Shown piece by piece: positions 1 to 6,187 of a stretch of 22,490 nucleotides of DNA; the first letter of the stretch is position 1, and the number at the start of each line of letters is the position of its first letter. The DNA comes from an uncultured Clostridia bacterium (lineage in GTDB: Bacteria; Bacillota; Clostridia; TANB77; CAG-508). Location of the stretch: assembly GCA_948745425.1 (NCBI GenBank), contig CAPZDM010000001.1:13745-36234 (forward strand), written 5' to 3'. The notes under the pieces were generated by a model. The model did no database searches. It was not told the origin of the DNA and was given only the letters and a program-made list of their open reading frames with translations. A program made the position numbers and the translations under genes.

Positions 1-98
1 AGATTAAAGAAGGTTTTATAAAAATAAGATTTCTTTTTTATGAGCGTGAAAAATTTGTGAAACAAATTTTACTCGTCGAAATAGAGAAAAAAGAAATC
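1..98. repeat. Structured repeat, copy 1 (nested inverted repeats)
   Basis: The first 55 bases recur exactly at 141-195. The copy folds into a nested palindrome. An outer perfect 12-base inverted repeat pairs 28-39 (GATTTCTTTTTT) with 87-98 (AAAAAAGAAATC). It encloses an inner perfect 9-bp hairpin, AAAATTTGT-GAA-ACAAATTTT, at about 50-70. There is no obvious T-run for termination. The copy begins at the window edge, so its true left end is unknown. It could be a MITE/REP-like element or a structured RNA; function is not known. Confidence 0.6.
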
Positions 99-140
99 AG
101 AAGCAGCAAGGAAGAGAAAGTTTTAAATAAATAGAAAATT

Positions 141-236
141 AGATTAAAGAAGGTTTTATAAAAATAAGATTTCTTTTTTATGAGCGTGAAAAATTCACGA
201 AGTGAATTTTACTGGCTTTTGAAAGAGGAAATTCTA
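141..236. repeat. Structured repeat, copy 2
   Basis: This is the second copy of the element at 1-98, identical over 141-195. The inner hairpin is kept with a different stem: AAAATTCAC-GAA-GTGAATTTT at about 190-210. Changes on one arm are matched by changes on the other, so pairing is preserved around the same GAA loop. The outer arm is only partly kept: GATTTCTTTTTT at 168-179 faces an imperfect match near 224-236. Both copies continue into ACT after the inner stem. Confidence 0.6.
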
Positions 237-302
237 AATATAAATACAATGAAGGGGCTTAATTAGCATGTGTGCCCATGAAGAAAAAATATAAAAACAA
301 AA

Positions 303-333
303 AATTGGGAGCTAAAATAGTTCCCAATTTTTT
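303..333 (+). terminator. Rho-independent terminator
   Basis: A 12-bp stem, AATTGGGAGCTA (303-314) against TAGTTCCCAATT (318-329), with one G-T wobble and an AAA loop, runs into a T-rich tail at 328-333. It would end transcription entering from the left edge and insulate the small toxin-like locus that follows. Confidence 0.85.
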
Positions 334-334
334 A

Positions 335-363
335 TTGCACATAGCAAGAAAATGTAATATAAT
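335..363 (+). promoter_or_regulatory. Promoter, sigma-A type (upstream)
   Basis: TTGCAC (335-340) and TATAAT (358-363) are separated by exactly 17 bases. It starts directly after the terminator at 303-333 and points at the small peptide gene at 477. A second promoter lies 62 bases downstream, so this one may be an alternative start for the same transcript. Confidence 0.5.
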
Positions 364-396
364 AAACAAAAAATTAGGCATAGTTTGCAAACTTTA

Positions 397-425
397 TTGT
401 AAATAAGGAAAATATAGAGTATAAT
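397..425 (+). promoter_or_regulatory. Promoter of the small toxin-like gene
   Basis: TTGTAA (397-402) and TATAAT (420-425) are 17 bases apart, giving a predicted start near 432 and a leader of about 45 bases. In the leader, the pyrimidine run at 434-439 (TCCTTT) can pair with the ribosome binding site AAAGGA at 458-463. This suggests translational sequestration, but it has not been tested. Confidence 0.65.
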
Positions 426-464
426 TAGTCTATCCTTTTAACAAGGAAATCTTGGAGAAAGGAG

Positions 465-478
465 GAACTTCTTATTAT
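465..478 (+). repeat. 14-base direct repeat, copy at the toxin start codon
   Basis: GAACTTCTTATTAT spans the end of the ribosome binding site through the first two bases of the ATG. An exact second copy is at 618-631. The antisense transcript carries the complement of this sequence, so pairing would cover the translation start. This resembles the DRa/DRb repeats of the pAD1 par locus. Confidence 0.75.
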
Positions 479-557
479 GACAGCATTTGATTTAATCTTT
501 TTCCTCATAGTATTACTCTTAGGCAAGACTTGGGGAAAAGATAAAGACAGTAGGTAG
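477..557 (+). CDS. Small hydrophobic peptide, candidate type I (Fst-like) toxin
   Basis: A 26-residue peptide has a single hydrophobic segment (residues about 6-16, mostly F, I, L and V), then W19 and a charged tail ending KDKDSR. That is the usual layout of Fst/Ldr and holin-like type I toxins, which insert in the cell's own membrane. An almost ideal ribosome binding site AAAGGAGG (458-465) precedes the ATG by 11 bases. The call rests mainly on context. The start region (465-478) is repeated exactly at 618-631, inside the predicted antisense RNA 588-641, and two hairpins with complementary loops lie between. Sequence similarity to a named toxin family is suggestive only; the peptide is too short for certainty. 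If not a toxin it would be a leader or small membrane peptide. Confidence 0.65.
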   Translation: MTAFDLIFFLIVLLLGKTWGKDKDSR

Positions 558-566
558 AAATACCAA

Positions 567-587
567 AAGAGGGGTGGTTCCCCTCTT
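567..587 (+). other. Strong hairpin after the toxin ORF
   Basis: AAGAGGGG (567-574) pairs perfectly with CCCCTCTT (580-587) around the loop TGGTT, ten bases after the stop codon. On the plus strand it is followed by seven A bases rather than T bases, so it is not a textbook terminator. It may be a 3' protective or recognition structure. Its loop is complementary to the loop of the antisense RNA hairpin (597-617, minus strand). Confidence 0.6.
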
Positions 588-617
588 AAAAAAATTGGAT
601 ATGTGGTTAGCATATCC
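588..617 (-). terminator. Terminator of the antisense RNA
   Basis: Read on the minus strand, a 7-bp stem with a seven-base loop (617 to 597) is followed by AA and seven T bases. This is a standard intrinsic terminator in the leftward direction. Confidence 0.7.
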
Positions 618-631
618 GAACTTCTTATTAT
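618..631 (+). repeat. 14-base direct repeat, distal copy
   Basis: Exact copy of GAACTTCTTATTAT from 465-478, lying between the antisense promoter and the antisense terminator. It provides the base-pairing region of the predicted antisense RNA. Confidence 0.75.
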
Positions 632-647
632 AACTTATTATAATATT

Positions 648-676
648 ATTGTAACATCATTTTTAAATTTTGTCAA
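648..676 (-). promoter_or_regulatory. Antisense RNA promoter, proximal
   Basis: On the minus strand TTGACA (676-671) and TACAAT (653-648) are 17 bases apart, with a predicted start near 641. The spacer closely resembles that of the distal promoter at 700-728, so the two look like a duplicated promoter module. Confidence 0.65.
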
Positions 677-699
677 CTATAAAAAATTACTTCAATAAC

Positions 700-728
700 A
701 TTATAATATCATTTTTAGTATATGTCAA
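700..728 (-). promoter_or_regulatory. Antisense RNA promoter, distal, perfect consensus
   Basis: On the minus strand TTGACA (728-723) and TATAAT (705-700) are separated by exactly 17 bases, a full consensus match. No minus-strand gene lies in front of it before the antisense hairpin, which supports its role in making a short regulatory RNA. The stretch 729-902 shows only AT-rich spacer and the ribosome binding site of the next gene. Confidence 0.65.
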
Positions 729-902
729 ATATATTTCAAATATTCTAAAATTTATACAATTAAAAATAATATTAACTATAAAATTATTTCCTTCGTAAAT
801 TTTATCAAAGGAATAAATATAAGATCATAAACAAAAATATAAAAAAATAAATAATTAAATCAAAAATGACTATAATATAAAATAAGAAAGGAAGAGAAAT
901 AT

Positions 903-2177
903 ATGAACTGTAATAAAATAAATTTAAAAGAAGGAATAAACCTTCATATAATTAACACAAACAAATTCAAAACAAACTTATTAGCAGTATTTTTAACAAC
1001 ACCACTAAATAAAGAAAACGTCACTAAAAACGCCTTAATACCAATGGTATTAAGAAGAGGATCTAAACAATTAACAAACATAGAAGAAATAAGCAACAAA
1101 CTTGATGAAATGTATGGAGCAGACTTTAACTGTGGTGTGGATAAAACTGGGGATAACCATGTTTTAAAATTCTATATGGAAAGTATAAATAATAACTTTT
1201 TACCAGAAAAAGAAAACCTATTAGAAGAAACTATGAAAGTATTATTAGACATAGTATTCAACCCATTAGTAGAAAATAACAGTTTTAAAAATGAATATAT
1301 TGAAAGCGAAAAAGAAAACTTAAAACAAGTTATACTAGGAAAAATTGATAACAAATCAAAATATGCATATGAAAGATGTATAGAAGAAATGTATAAAGAC
1401 AAACCATTTGGACTATATAAATATGGATATGTAGAAGACTTAGAAAATATAAATCCTGAAAACTTATATGAATACTACAAAACAATGATATCAGAATGTA
1501 AAATTGATATATTTGTATCTGGAGAAGTAGACGAAGGAGCAAAACAAATATTAATGGACAATGAAAACATAAAAAGACTAAATGAAAGACAACCAATATA
1601 CAATAAAAAAAGTGAAAGAGCAGATAATATAGAAAAAGAAAGAATTTTAGAAGAAAAGATGGATGTATCTCAAGGAAAATTAGTCTTAGGATTAGAGGTA
1701 GGAAAAAATGATAAAGAAGCTAAATATTCAGCATTAATATATAATGCAATATTAGGAGGAACACCAACATCAAAAATGTTCCAGAATGTAAGAGAAAAAG
1801 AACATTTAGCATATGTAGCAAGCTCAAACTATATAAGACATAAAAACAATGTATTTATAAGATGTGGAATAGAAATAGAAGACTACCAAAAAGCATTAGA
1901 CGTAATTAAAATTCAAATAGAAGACATGAAAAAAGGCAACTTCACAGACGAAGATATAAAAAATGCAAAATCAAGTATAATTGCAATGATAAAATCAATC
2001 CCAGAAGAACAAGACAGTGAAATGATGTATCACTTTGGGCAAGAAATCTCAGAACACAAGATGGAATATGATGAATATGAGGCAAATGTTCAAAAGGTAC
2101 AAAAACAAGAGGTTATAGATTTAGCAAATTCTATAAAAATTAATACAATTTATTTTTTAACTGCTCTTGAAAAATAA
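903..2177 (+). CDS. ymfF: M16-family peptidase-like protein lacking the zinc motif (YmfF type)
   Basis: A 424-residue member of the M16 (insulinase/processing peptidase) family. The N-terminal half (to about residue 190) aligns by pattern with the catalytic half of M16 proteins, but the HxxEH zinc-binding motif is absent: the stretch around residues 44-52 (NALIPMVLR) sits where it should be. The C-terminal half has the typical late M16 pattern (ILGGTPTSKMFQNVREKEHLAY near residue 285). It is followed by an M16 protein with an intact motif, the order seen for ymfF-ymfH in Bacillus, where the pair is needed for the 5-aminopentanol modification of elongation factor P. By analogy with two-chain M16B enzymes this would be the inactive partner. 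The ribosome binding site is AAGGAAGAG. The role is inferred from family and pairing. Confidence 0.85.
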   Translation: MNCNKINLKEGINLHIINTNKFKTNLLAVFLTTPLNKENVTKNALIPMVLRRGSKQLTNIEEISNKLDEMYGADFNCGVDKTGDNHVLKFYMESINNNFLPEKENLLEETMKVLLDIVFNPLVENNSFKNEYIESEKENLKQVILGKIDNKSKYAYERCIEEMYKDKPFGLYKYGYVEDLENINPENLYEYYKTMISECKIDIFVSGEVDEGAKQILMDNENIKRLNERQPIYNKKSERADNIEKERILEEKMDVSQGKLVLGLEVGKNDKEAKYSALIYNAILGGTPTSKMFQNVREKEHLAYVASSNYIRHKNNVFIRCGIEIEDYQKALDVIKIQIEDMKKGNFTDEDIKNAKSSIIAMIKSIPEEQDSEMMYHFGQEISEHKMEYDEYEANVQKVQKQEVIDLANSIKINTIYFLTALEK

Positions 2178-2224
2178 TTAGTAACAATTCTTTTCCAAAT
2201 ATGAAGAATAATCTAATACGTGAT

Positions 2225-2248
2225 GTAGGGGCGATTATCAATCGCCCG
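2225..2248. repeat. Short palindromic REP-like element
   Basis: GGGCGATT (2229-2236) pairs with AATCGCCC (2240-2247) around a three-base loop. A second palindrome, TTCTTCGAAGAA (2249-2260), follows. The G+C-rich block stands out in AT-rich spacer and looks like a widespread type of interspersed palindrome of Clostridia. There is no T-run, so it is probably not the terminator of the upstream gene. Confidence 0.5.
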
Positions 2249-2331
2249 TTCTTCGAAGAAATTGCTTAAGATAAGAAAATTAATTCATCAAAGGCATTAA
2301 CCTAAAATAAATAAAAAAGGAGAATAGTGAA

Positions 2332-3603
2332 ATGGAAATAATAGAAAATTCAAAAGTCAAAGAAAAACTCTATATAGAAAAACTAGAAAACGGTTTAACC
2401 GTAATGATAATACCAAAAAGCAATACAGGCAAAAAATATATAATATGGGCAACACACTTTGGTTCAATAGATAATCACTTCATAGTACCAAAAACAGGAG
2501 AAGAAGTAAGAATTCCAGATGGAGTTGCACACTTTTTAGAACACAAAATGTTTGAACAAAGAAATGGAACAAACAGTTTAGACACATTATCAGCAATAGG
2601 AGTAGATGCAAATGCATATACAACAAACGACCATACAGCATATTTATATGAAGCAACAGATAATTTTTATGAAGCTTTAGATGAATTCATGGACTATGTG
2701 CAAAATCCATATTTTACAGACGAAAATGTAGAAAAAGAAAAAGGAATAATATCACAAGAAATAAAAATGTATGAAGACTATCCAGAATGGCAAGTATATT
2801 TAAATGCTATAAAATGTATGTATAAAGAAAACCCAGTAAGATTAGATATTGCAGGAACTGTAGAATCAATATCAGAAATAACACCACAAACCCTATATAA
2901 TTGTTGTGATACATTTTACAATTTAGCAAACATGGCAATGGTAATCTGTGGAGACTTTGTACCAGAAGAGATATTAGAAGAAGTCAAAAAAAGAATTATA
3001 AAAAATGAAAATGGTGGAGAGATAAAAAGAATATATACTGAGGTAGAAACACAAATAAATGAAAAAGAAAAAACAGTAAAAATGGATGTAAATAATCCAT
3101 TATTCACAATAGGATTTTTAGATAAGCCAAACACAGAAAATATAGTAAAAAAGCATATTTCAGTAGAAATACTATTAGAAATGTTATTTGGAAAAAGTTC
3201 AGAACTATATAGAAATCTATATAGTGAAGGGTTATTATTAATAGAACCACAGTTAGACTATGAATTTACCAATAACTATGCACATATATTAATCACAGGA
3301 CAATCAAAAGAGCCAAAAAAAGTATATGAAGAATTCAAAAAAGCATTAGAAAAAATGAAAAAAGATGGCATAAATGAAGAAATATTTACAAGAACAAAAA
3401 AGAAGATTTATGGTAGATATGTAACAGATTATAACTCAGTAGCAGATATAGGAAGAATGTTCTTATCAGATTATTTTAAAGGAATAAATAGTTTTGACTA
3501 TTTAGAAGAATATAATCAAGTAACAAAAGAATTTGCAGAGCAAATATTAAACGAAATATTTAATGAAGAAAAAATGGTTATATCCATTGTAGAAAGTAAA
3601 TAA
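2332..3603 (+). CDS. ymfH: M16-family zinc metallopeptidase (YmfH type)
   Basis: A 423-residue M16B peptidase with an intact inverted zinc motif, H67-F-L-E70-H71. The third ligand is probably E143 in the downstream segment EKGIISQEIKMYED (residues 135-148). The family normally cuts peptides inside a two-chamber shell formed by paired M16 chains, so it likely acts with the upstream YmfF-like protein. In Bacillus this pair is required to finish the 5-aminopentanol modification of EF-P; whether it does so here is inferred. The ribosome binding site AAAGGAG (2316-2322) lies nine bases before the ATG. The gap to the upstream gene is 154 bases and holds a palindrome, so co-transcription is likely but not certain. 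The gene ends at a strong terminator. Confidence 0.9.
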   Translation: MEIIENSKVKEKLYIEKLENGLTVMIIPKSNTGKKYIIWATHFGSIDNHFIVPKTGEEVRIPDGVAHFLEHKMFEQRNGTNSLDTLSAIGVDANAYTTNDHTAYLYEATDNFYEALDEFMDYVQNPYFTDENVEKEKGIISQEIKMYEDYPEWQVYLNAIKCMYKENPVRLDIAGTVESISEITPQTLYNCCDTFYNLANMAMVICGDFVPEEILEEVKKRIIKNENGGEIKRIYTEVETQINEKEKTVKMDVNNPLFTIGFLDKPNTENIVKKHISVEILLEMLFGKSSELYRNLYSEGLLLIEPQLDYEFTNNYAHILITGQSKEPKKVYEEFKKALEKMKKDGINEEIFTRTKKKIYGRYVTDYNSVADIGRMFLSDYFKGINSFDYLEEYNQVTKEFAEQILNEIFNEEKMVISIVESK

Positions 3604-3608
3604 CAACC

Positions 3609-3640
3609 AAAACCGGAACTAGCACGCTAGTTCCGGTTTT
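3609..3640. terminator. Bidirectional terminator between convergent genes
   Basis: A perfect 15-bp stem, AAAACCGGAACTAGC (3609-3623) against 3626-3640, with T runs on both strands. It serves the ymfH-like gene on the plus strand and the membrane protein gene 3658-4059 on the minus strand. Confidence 0.9.
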
Positions 3641-3657
3641 GATTAAAGGATAACTGA

Positions 3658-4059
3658 TTATATAAAACGCATATATAACCAGTCTAAAAATGGGTTTATA
3701 TGAAGTTTTACAAAATACATTCCTACAATAGCCACTATAACCCAGAAGATATTTCTGCAAACTTTGACCCGAAGTAATGTTTTACCATTACGATCAGGCC
3801 ACCAGTTCTTAAAGATTAAATCAGGAAAAACATAGATAAACTTCCAAATCTTAAATAATCCTCCACCAACCCATAGTAAAAATAGTTTTGGTGTACCTTT
3901 TACAGGGTTTAGGCGCTGTAAGACGCAATTAAAATAATGTGAAAAACTATTACTTTTCTTCTCCACATTACCTGCTACAAGTGACAACCCTCCTCTAGCA
4001 GCTGCTATAAGACCTAAAACTACAATAGCTATTAGAAAAATTATAAAAAGTGCGTTCAT
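3658..4059 (-). CDS. Small membrane protein, unidentified
   Basis: 133 residues with two predicted membrane helices, at about 4-22 and 104-122. Between them is a basic, aromatic-rich loop (FPDLIFKNWWPDRNGK near residues 78-93). I do not recognise the family. On the minus strand the ATG is preceded by AAAGGAGG at good spacing, and a promoter with 17-base spacing lies at 4115-4143, so the gene is probably real and expressed alone. By eye its base composition is less AT-rich than its neighbours, with CCG, GCG and CGG-containing codons, which may mean later acquisition. It is transcribed against all other genes and ends at the shared terminator 3609-3640. Confidence 0.75.
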   Translation of the reverse strand: MNALFIIFLIAIVVLGLIAAARGGLSLVAGNVEKKSNSFSHYFNCVLQRLNPVKGTPKLFLLWVGGGLFKIWKFIYVFPDLIFKNWWPDRNGKTLLRVKVCRNIFWVIVAIVGMYFVKLHINPFLDWLYMRFI

Positions 4060-4114
4060 GATGAAATCCTCCTTTATTTTTTCTACGTTTTTGATACTCG
4101 TTCATCATAACTAA

Positions 4115-4143
4115 ATTATACCATCAAAAGACAAAAAAGTCAA
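4115..4143 (-). promoter_or_regulatory. Promoter of the minus-strand membrane protein gene
   Basis: On the minus strand TTGACT (4143-4138) and TATAAT (4120-4115) are 17 bases apart, followed by the ribosome binding site and ATG at 4059. The remaining spacer up to 4368 is AT-rich; a TATAAT at 4284-4289 may belong to a promoter for the Spo0E-like gene, but it has no -35 at normal spacing. Confidence 0.65.
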
Positions 4144-4368
4144 AAAGATGACCAAATTCGATATATTCATGTCATAAAAAAGAAGAAAATATCAAAAATA
4201 AGTAAAAATAATAGAAAAATAATATATGAAAAATAGGGAAATACTGCAATTTTATTGACGATATTGTAAAATTATGTTATTTTTATAATAAAGGGAGCAA
4301 AATTTAGTTCCTAAATTAGCACTTAATGGTAATAATACAAAAATAAATAGGATAAAAGGAGGAATTAT

Positions 4369-4542
4369 ATGTTAAATGACGATATTTGTAAAAAAAGAGA
4401 TGAATTAAATCAAAGTATAGCAGAAAACAAAGATTACAGTGTTATATATCAATTAAGTGTAGAATTAGACGAATTAATAGCAGAATTTTATAGAAAAAGC
4501 ATAAAATGTGAAAAAGAAGATTTATATTTAGTAAAAAAATAA
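4369..4542 (+). CDS. Spo0E-like sporulation regulatory protein
   Basis: 57 residues with the Spo0E-family signature S30-V-E-L-D34-E-L-I37 followed by an aromatic and basic helix (AEFYRK). Members are short two-helix proteins that dephosphorylate Spo0A~P or related regulators, and D34 corresponds to the conserved aspartate of the motif. The N-terminal helix (residues about 3-20) and the signature helix (about 24-44) fit the family fold, as does the length. A strong AAAGGAGG ribosome binding site (4356-4363) precedes the ATG by five bases. It sits just before the promoter of the pilin-like genes but appears to be a separate unit. Its presence suggests a host with Spo0A-type control. The exact target cannot be read from sequence. 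Confidence 0.85.
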   Translation: MLNDDICKKRDELNQSIAENKDYSVIYQLSVELDELIAEFYRKSIKCEKEDLYLVKK

Positions 4543-4549
4543 AAATATA

Positions 4550-4578
4550 TTGCAAAAAAAAAATAAATAATGTATAAT
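4550..4578 (+). promoter_or_regulatory. Promoter of the pilin-like gene cluster
   Basis: TTGCAA (4550-4555) and TATAAT (4573-4578) are separated by 17 bases, right after the Spo0E-like stop codon. The predicted start near 4585 leaves a leader of about 80 bases before the first pilin-like gene. Confidence 0.65.
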
Positions 4579-4665
4579 ATAAGAAGTGATAGTATAAATG
4601 AGGATAAATTACAATTAAAACTAATGTAATGTTCCACTTGTACAATATATATTATAAGGGGAAAA

Positions 4666-5100
4666 ATGATGAGAAATAAAACAATATTTTCGATTATAAT
4701 TATATTTATTCTTAGCACTATATTGTTTGCAAGTTTTTCAAAAGTACAAGCTTCTGCATTGGTTAACCAAGGAAGCTCTATAGTAAAAAACTTTGCAAAT
4801 CCAACAGGAGACTCTGTAAGCGAAGATATTAAAGATTGGAATTTTAGTCTTGATCAAGAAATACCATCAAAAGTAATAGGAGTTGCAGGAGCTTTTATAG
4901 CATTTCTAAGAAATGCCAGTGCAATTTTAACAGTATTAGTAATTACAGGATTAGGAATTAAATATATGCTAGGTAGTGTACAAGAAAAGGCAGAATACAA
5001 AAAATCTTTTTTAACTATTATAATAGGAGTAAGTGTAATTGCATTAACAACAGCTGTGGTAGATTTAATATTTAGAGTTGTATCAACAGGTACATTATAA
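4666..5100 (+). CDS. VirB2/TrbC-like pilin candidate 1
   Basis: 144 residues: a signal peptide (hydrophobic 7-23, cleavage likely after A29 or A31), a short acidic segment, then two membrane helices at about 86-103 and 115-137. They are joined by a charged turn with the motif GIKYMLGSVQEKAEYKKSF (98-116). This is the plan of VirB2/TrbC major pilin or channel subunits of type IV secretion systems. The third gene in the cluster shares the motifs RNAS and GIKYMLGSV-EKA. The ATG at 4666 is immediately followed by a second at 4669; the ribosome binding site AAGGGG (4656-4661) is four bases from the first and seven from the second, so translation may start at 4669. It heads the operon driven by 4550-4578. 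The family call rests on topology and context. Confidence 0.75.
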   Translation: MMRNKTIFSIIIIFILSTILFASFSKVQASALVNQGSSIVKNFANPTGDSVSEDIKDWNFSLDQEIPSKVIGVAGAFIAFLRNASAILTVLVITGLGIKYMLGSVQEKAEYKKSFLTIIIGVSVIALTTAVVDLIFRVVSTGTL

Positions 5101-5112
5101 GGAGAGCAAAAT

Positions 5113-5517
5113 ATGAAAAGAAAAATATTTAATATAATAATTATATTTATTCTTGCTATTATGTTATTTGCAAATGTTTCAAGAGTACAAGCAACTGCTA
5201 TTGTAAATCAAGGCGCTTCATTTGCTGGTGCAATTGGTGCAGCAGAAGATTTTTTAAACACTGAAAGATCAAAAATAATAAACTATCAAGGTTTATATAA
5301 TGTTATAAACTATTTATATAATATAGTAATGATAATAGCAATAATATTGGCTATAATTGTAGGTATATCGATAGGAATAAGAATAATATATGGCAGTATA
5401 GATGAAAAAGCAGATGCAAAACACATGATAGTTCCATATTTATTTATAGTTACAATAACTGCATTTTCACTTACAATTTGGAAATTCTTATTAAGCCTTT
5501 TTTATAACAGTATTTAA
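5113..5517 (+). CDS. VirB2/TrbC-like pilin candidate 2, divergent
   Basis: 134 residues with a signal peptide very like that of the gene before (II-IFIL...ANVSRVQATA, cleavage near A27-A29), a common IVNQG start to the mature part, and two membrane helices (about 69-90 and 106-129) joined by YGSIDEKADAKH. The RNAS motif of the other two is missing and the turn is changed (no YKKS), so it is the divergent member and may be a minor or specialised subunit. AAGGAGA (5099-5105) overlaps the stop of the upstream gene and lies seven bases before the ATG; the intergenic gap is 12 bases, so the two are co-transcribed and probably arose by duplication. Confidence 0.7.
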   Translation: MKRKIFNIIIIFILAIMLFANVSRVQATAIVNQGASFAGAIGAAEDFLNTERSKIINYQGLYNVINYLYNIVMIIAIILAIIVGISIGIRIIYGSIDEKADAKHMIVPYLFIVTITAFSLTIWKFLLSLFYNSI

Positions 5518-5581
5518 ATGATTTTAATGTTTCTCATTTATGAGAGTATAAATAATAGATAATAAAAGAGGAGGGAAATAA

Positions 5582-5935
5582 ATGAAGAAAGTTACAAAAA
5601 TATTAACTGTAGTATTATTAATAGCAATGATAGTTCTATCAGCAAGTAATGTATTCGCAGGAAGTGTAATAAACCAAATAGAAGGTTCAGCAGCGAATCA
5701 TCAAAATGACAACATGGGAGACCTTCCACAAACAGTAGGAAAAGTTATTGCTTATATCAGAAATGCTTCAATACTAATTGGTGTTGTAATTATAATAATA
5801 CTAGGTATTAAATATATGTTAGGAAGTGTAGAAGAAAAAGCTGGATACCAAAAATCTTTTGTACCATTAATAGTTGGTATAATTGTAGTAATGGCAGCAA
5901 CATCAATAGCATCTTTCTTATTCAGTATATTCTAA
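5582..5935 (+). CDS. VirB2/TrbC-like pilin candidate 3
   Basis: 117 residues: signal peptide with cleavage after VFA (A26), a short hydrophilic stretch, YIRNAS (58-63), and two membrane helices (about 62-80 and 93-115) separated by GIKYMLGSVEEKAGYQKSF (75-93). That turn is nearly identical to the one in the first gene of the cluster, so these two are the closest pair. A strong GAGGAGG ribosome binding site precedes the ATG. The 64-base gap to the upstream gene holds a small hairpin (TCTCAT/ATGAGA, 5532-5545), which might adjust relative expression. The operon ends at the terminator 5968-5998. It could be the major pilin, given the strong ribosome binding site; that is inference. Confidence 0.75.
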   Translation: MKKVTKILTVVLLIAMIVLSASNVFAGSVINQIEGSAANHQNDNMGDLPQTVGKVIAYIRNASILIGVVIIIILGIKYMLGSVEEKAGYQKSFVPLIVGIIVVMAATSIASFLFSIF

Positions 5936-5967
5936 AGTTAAATAAGTATAAATGTAAATATAAACAC

Positions 5968-5998
5968 GAGGGCGATATTATTCGTTCTCTGTTTTTTT
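5968..5998 (+). terminator. Terminator of the pilin-like operon
   Basis: GAGGGCGA (5968-5975) pairs with TCGTTCTC (5982-5989) with two G-T wobbles and a six-base loop, followed by TG and seven T bases. Confidence 0.75.
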
Positions 5999-6000
5999 GT

Positions 6001-6063
6001 GGAAATGGGGACGGTGGAAATGGGGACGGTTCTCTTTTCCATTTTTTGGAAAAAGGGACACAC
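6001..6063 (+). repeat. REP-like element, copy 1
   Basis: Two tandem 15-base units GGAAATGGGGACGGT (6001-6015 and 6016-6030) lead into TCTCTTTTCCATTTTTT, a short stem (TTTTCCA/TGGAAAA) and GGGACACAC. The same architecture occurs inverted at 14645-14714. Such GGGACGGTTCTC palindromes resemble non-autonomous elements associated with REP-type Y1 transposases in Firmicutes; no transposase is present here. Confidence 0.7.
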
Positions 6064-6082
6064 ATAAATTTCCAAAAATAAA

Positions 6083-6111
6083 TTGACATAAAACCGATAA
6101 AATAGTATAAT
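6083..6111 (+). promoter_or_regulatory. Perfect-consensus promoter of the phospholipase-like gene
   Basis: TTGACA (6083-6088), 17 bases, TATAAT (6106-6111). It lies between the REP-like element and the 217-residue gene, with a leader of about 70 bases, and makes that gene independent of the pilin operon. Confidence 0.8.
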
Positions 6112-6187
6112 AATTATATGTAACAAATTAACTTATTAAGTAATAGTTATGATAAAACTATTACAAAAACACTAAGGAGGAATAGAA

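Larger units (their letters stand above)
588..641 (-). ncRNA. Predicted antisense antitoxin RNA, about 54 nt
   Basis: It is predicted from three signals on the minus strand: the promoter 648-676, a hairpin at 597-617 (GGATATG/CATATCC, loop CTAACCA), and a seven-T tail at 588-594. The 5' part contains the complement of the repeat at 618-631, so it can pair with the identical start region of the toxin mRNA at 465-478. The loop contains CUAA, which fits the YUNR U-turn motif of antisense RNAs, and AACCA that complements the UGGUU loop of the toxin hairpin. This arrangement matches RNA II of Fst-type systems. Ends are inferred. Confidence 0.6.

Noticed and set aside
3..134. Open reading frame running in from the left edge and stopping at 132-134
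   Set aside because: It lies wholly within the structured repeat and its right flank; the second repeat copy is in another frame with an early stop, and no ribosome binding site can be seen. It could be the end of a gene from outside the window, but nothing supports that.
425..613. 62-codon minus-strand frame over the toxin-like region
   Set aside because: No ribosome binding site; it runs through both hairpins and is explained by the small plus-strand gene and the antisense RNA.
2225..2260. Terminator between the two M16 genes
   Set aside because: The hairpin is strong but not followed by T bases; a repeat element is the better reading.
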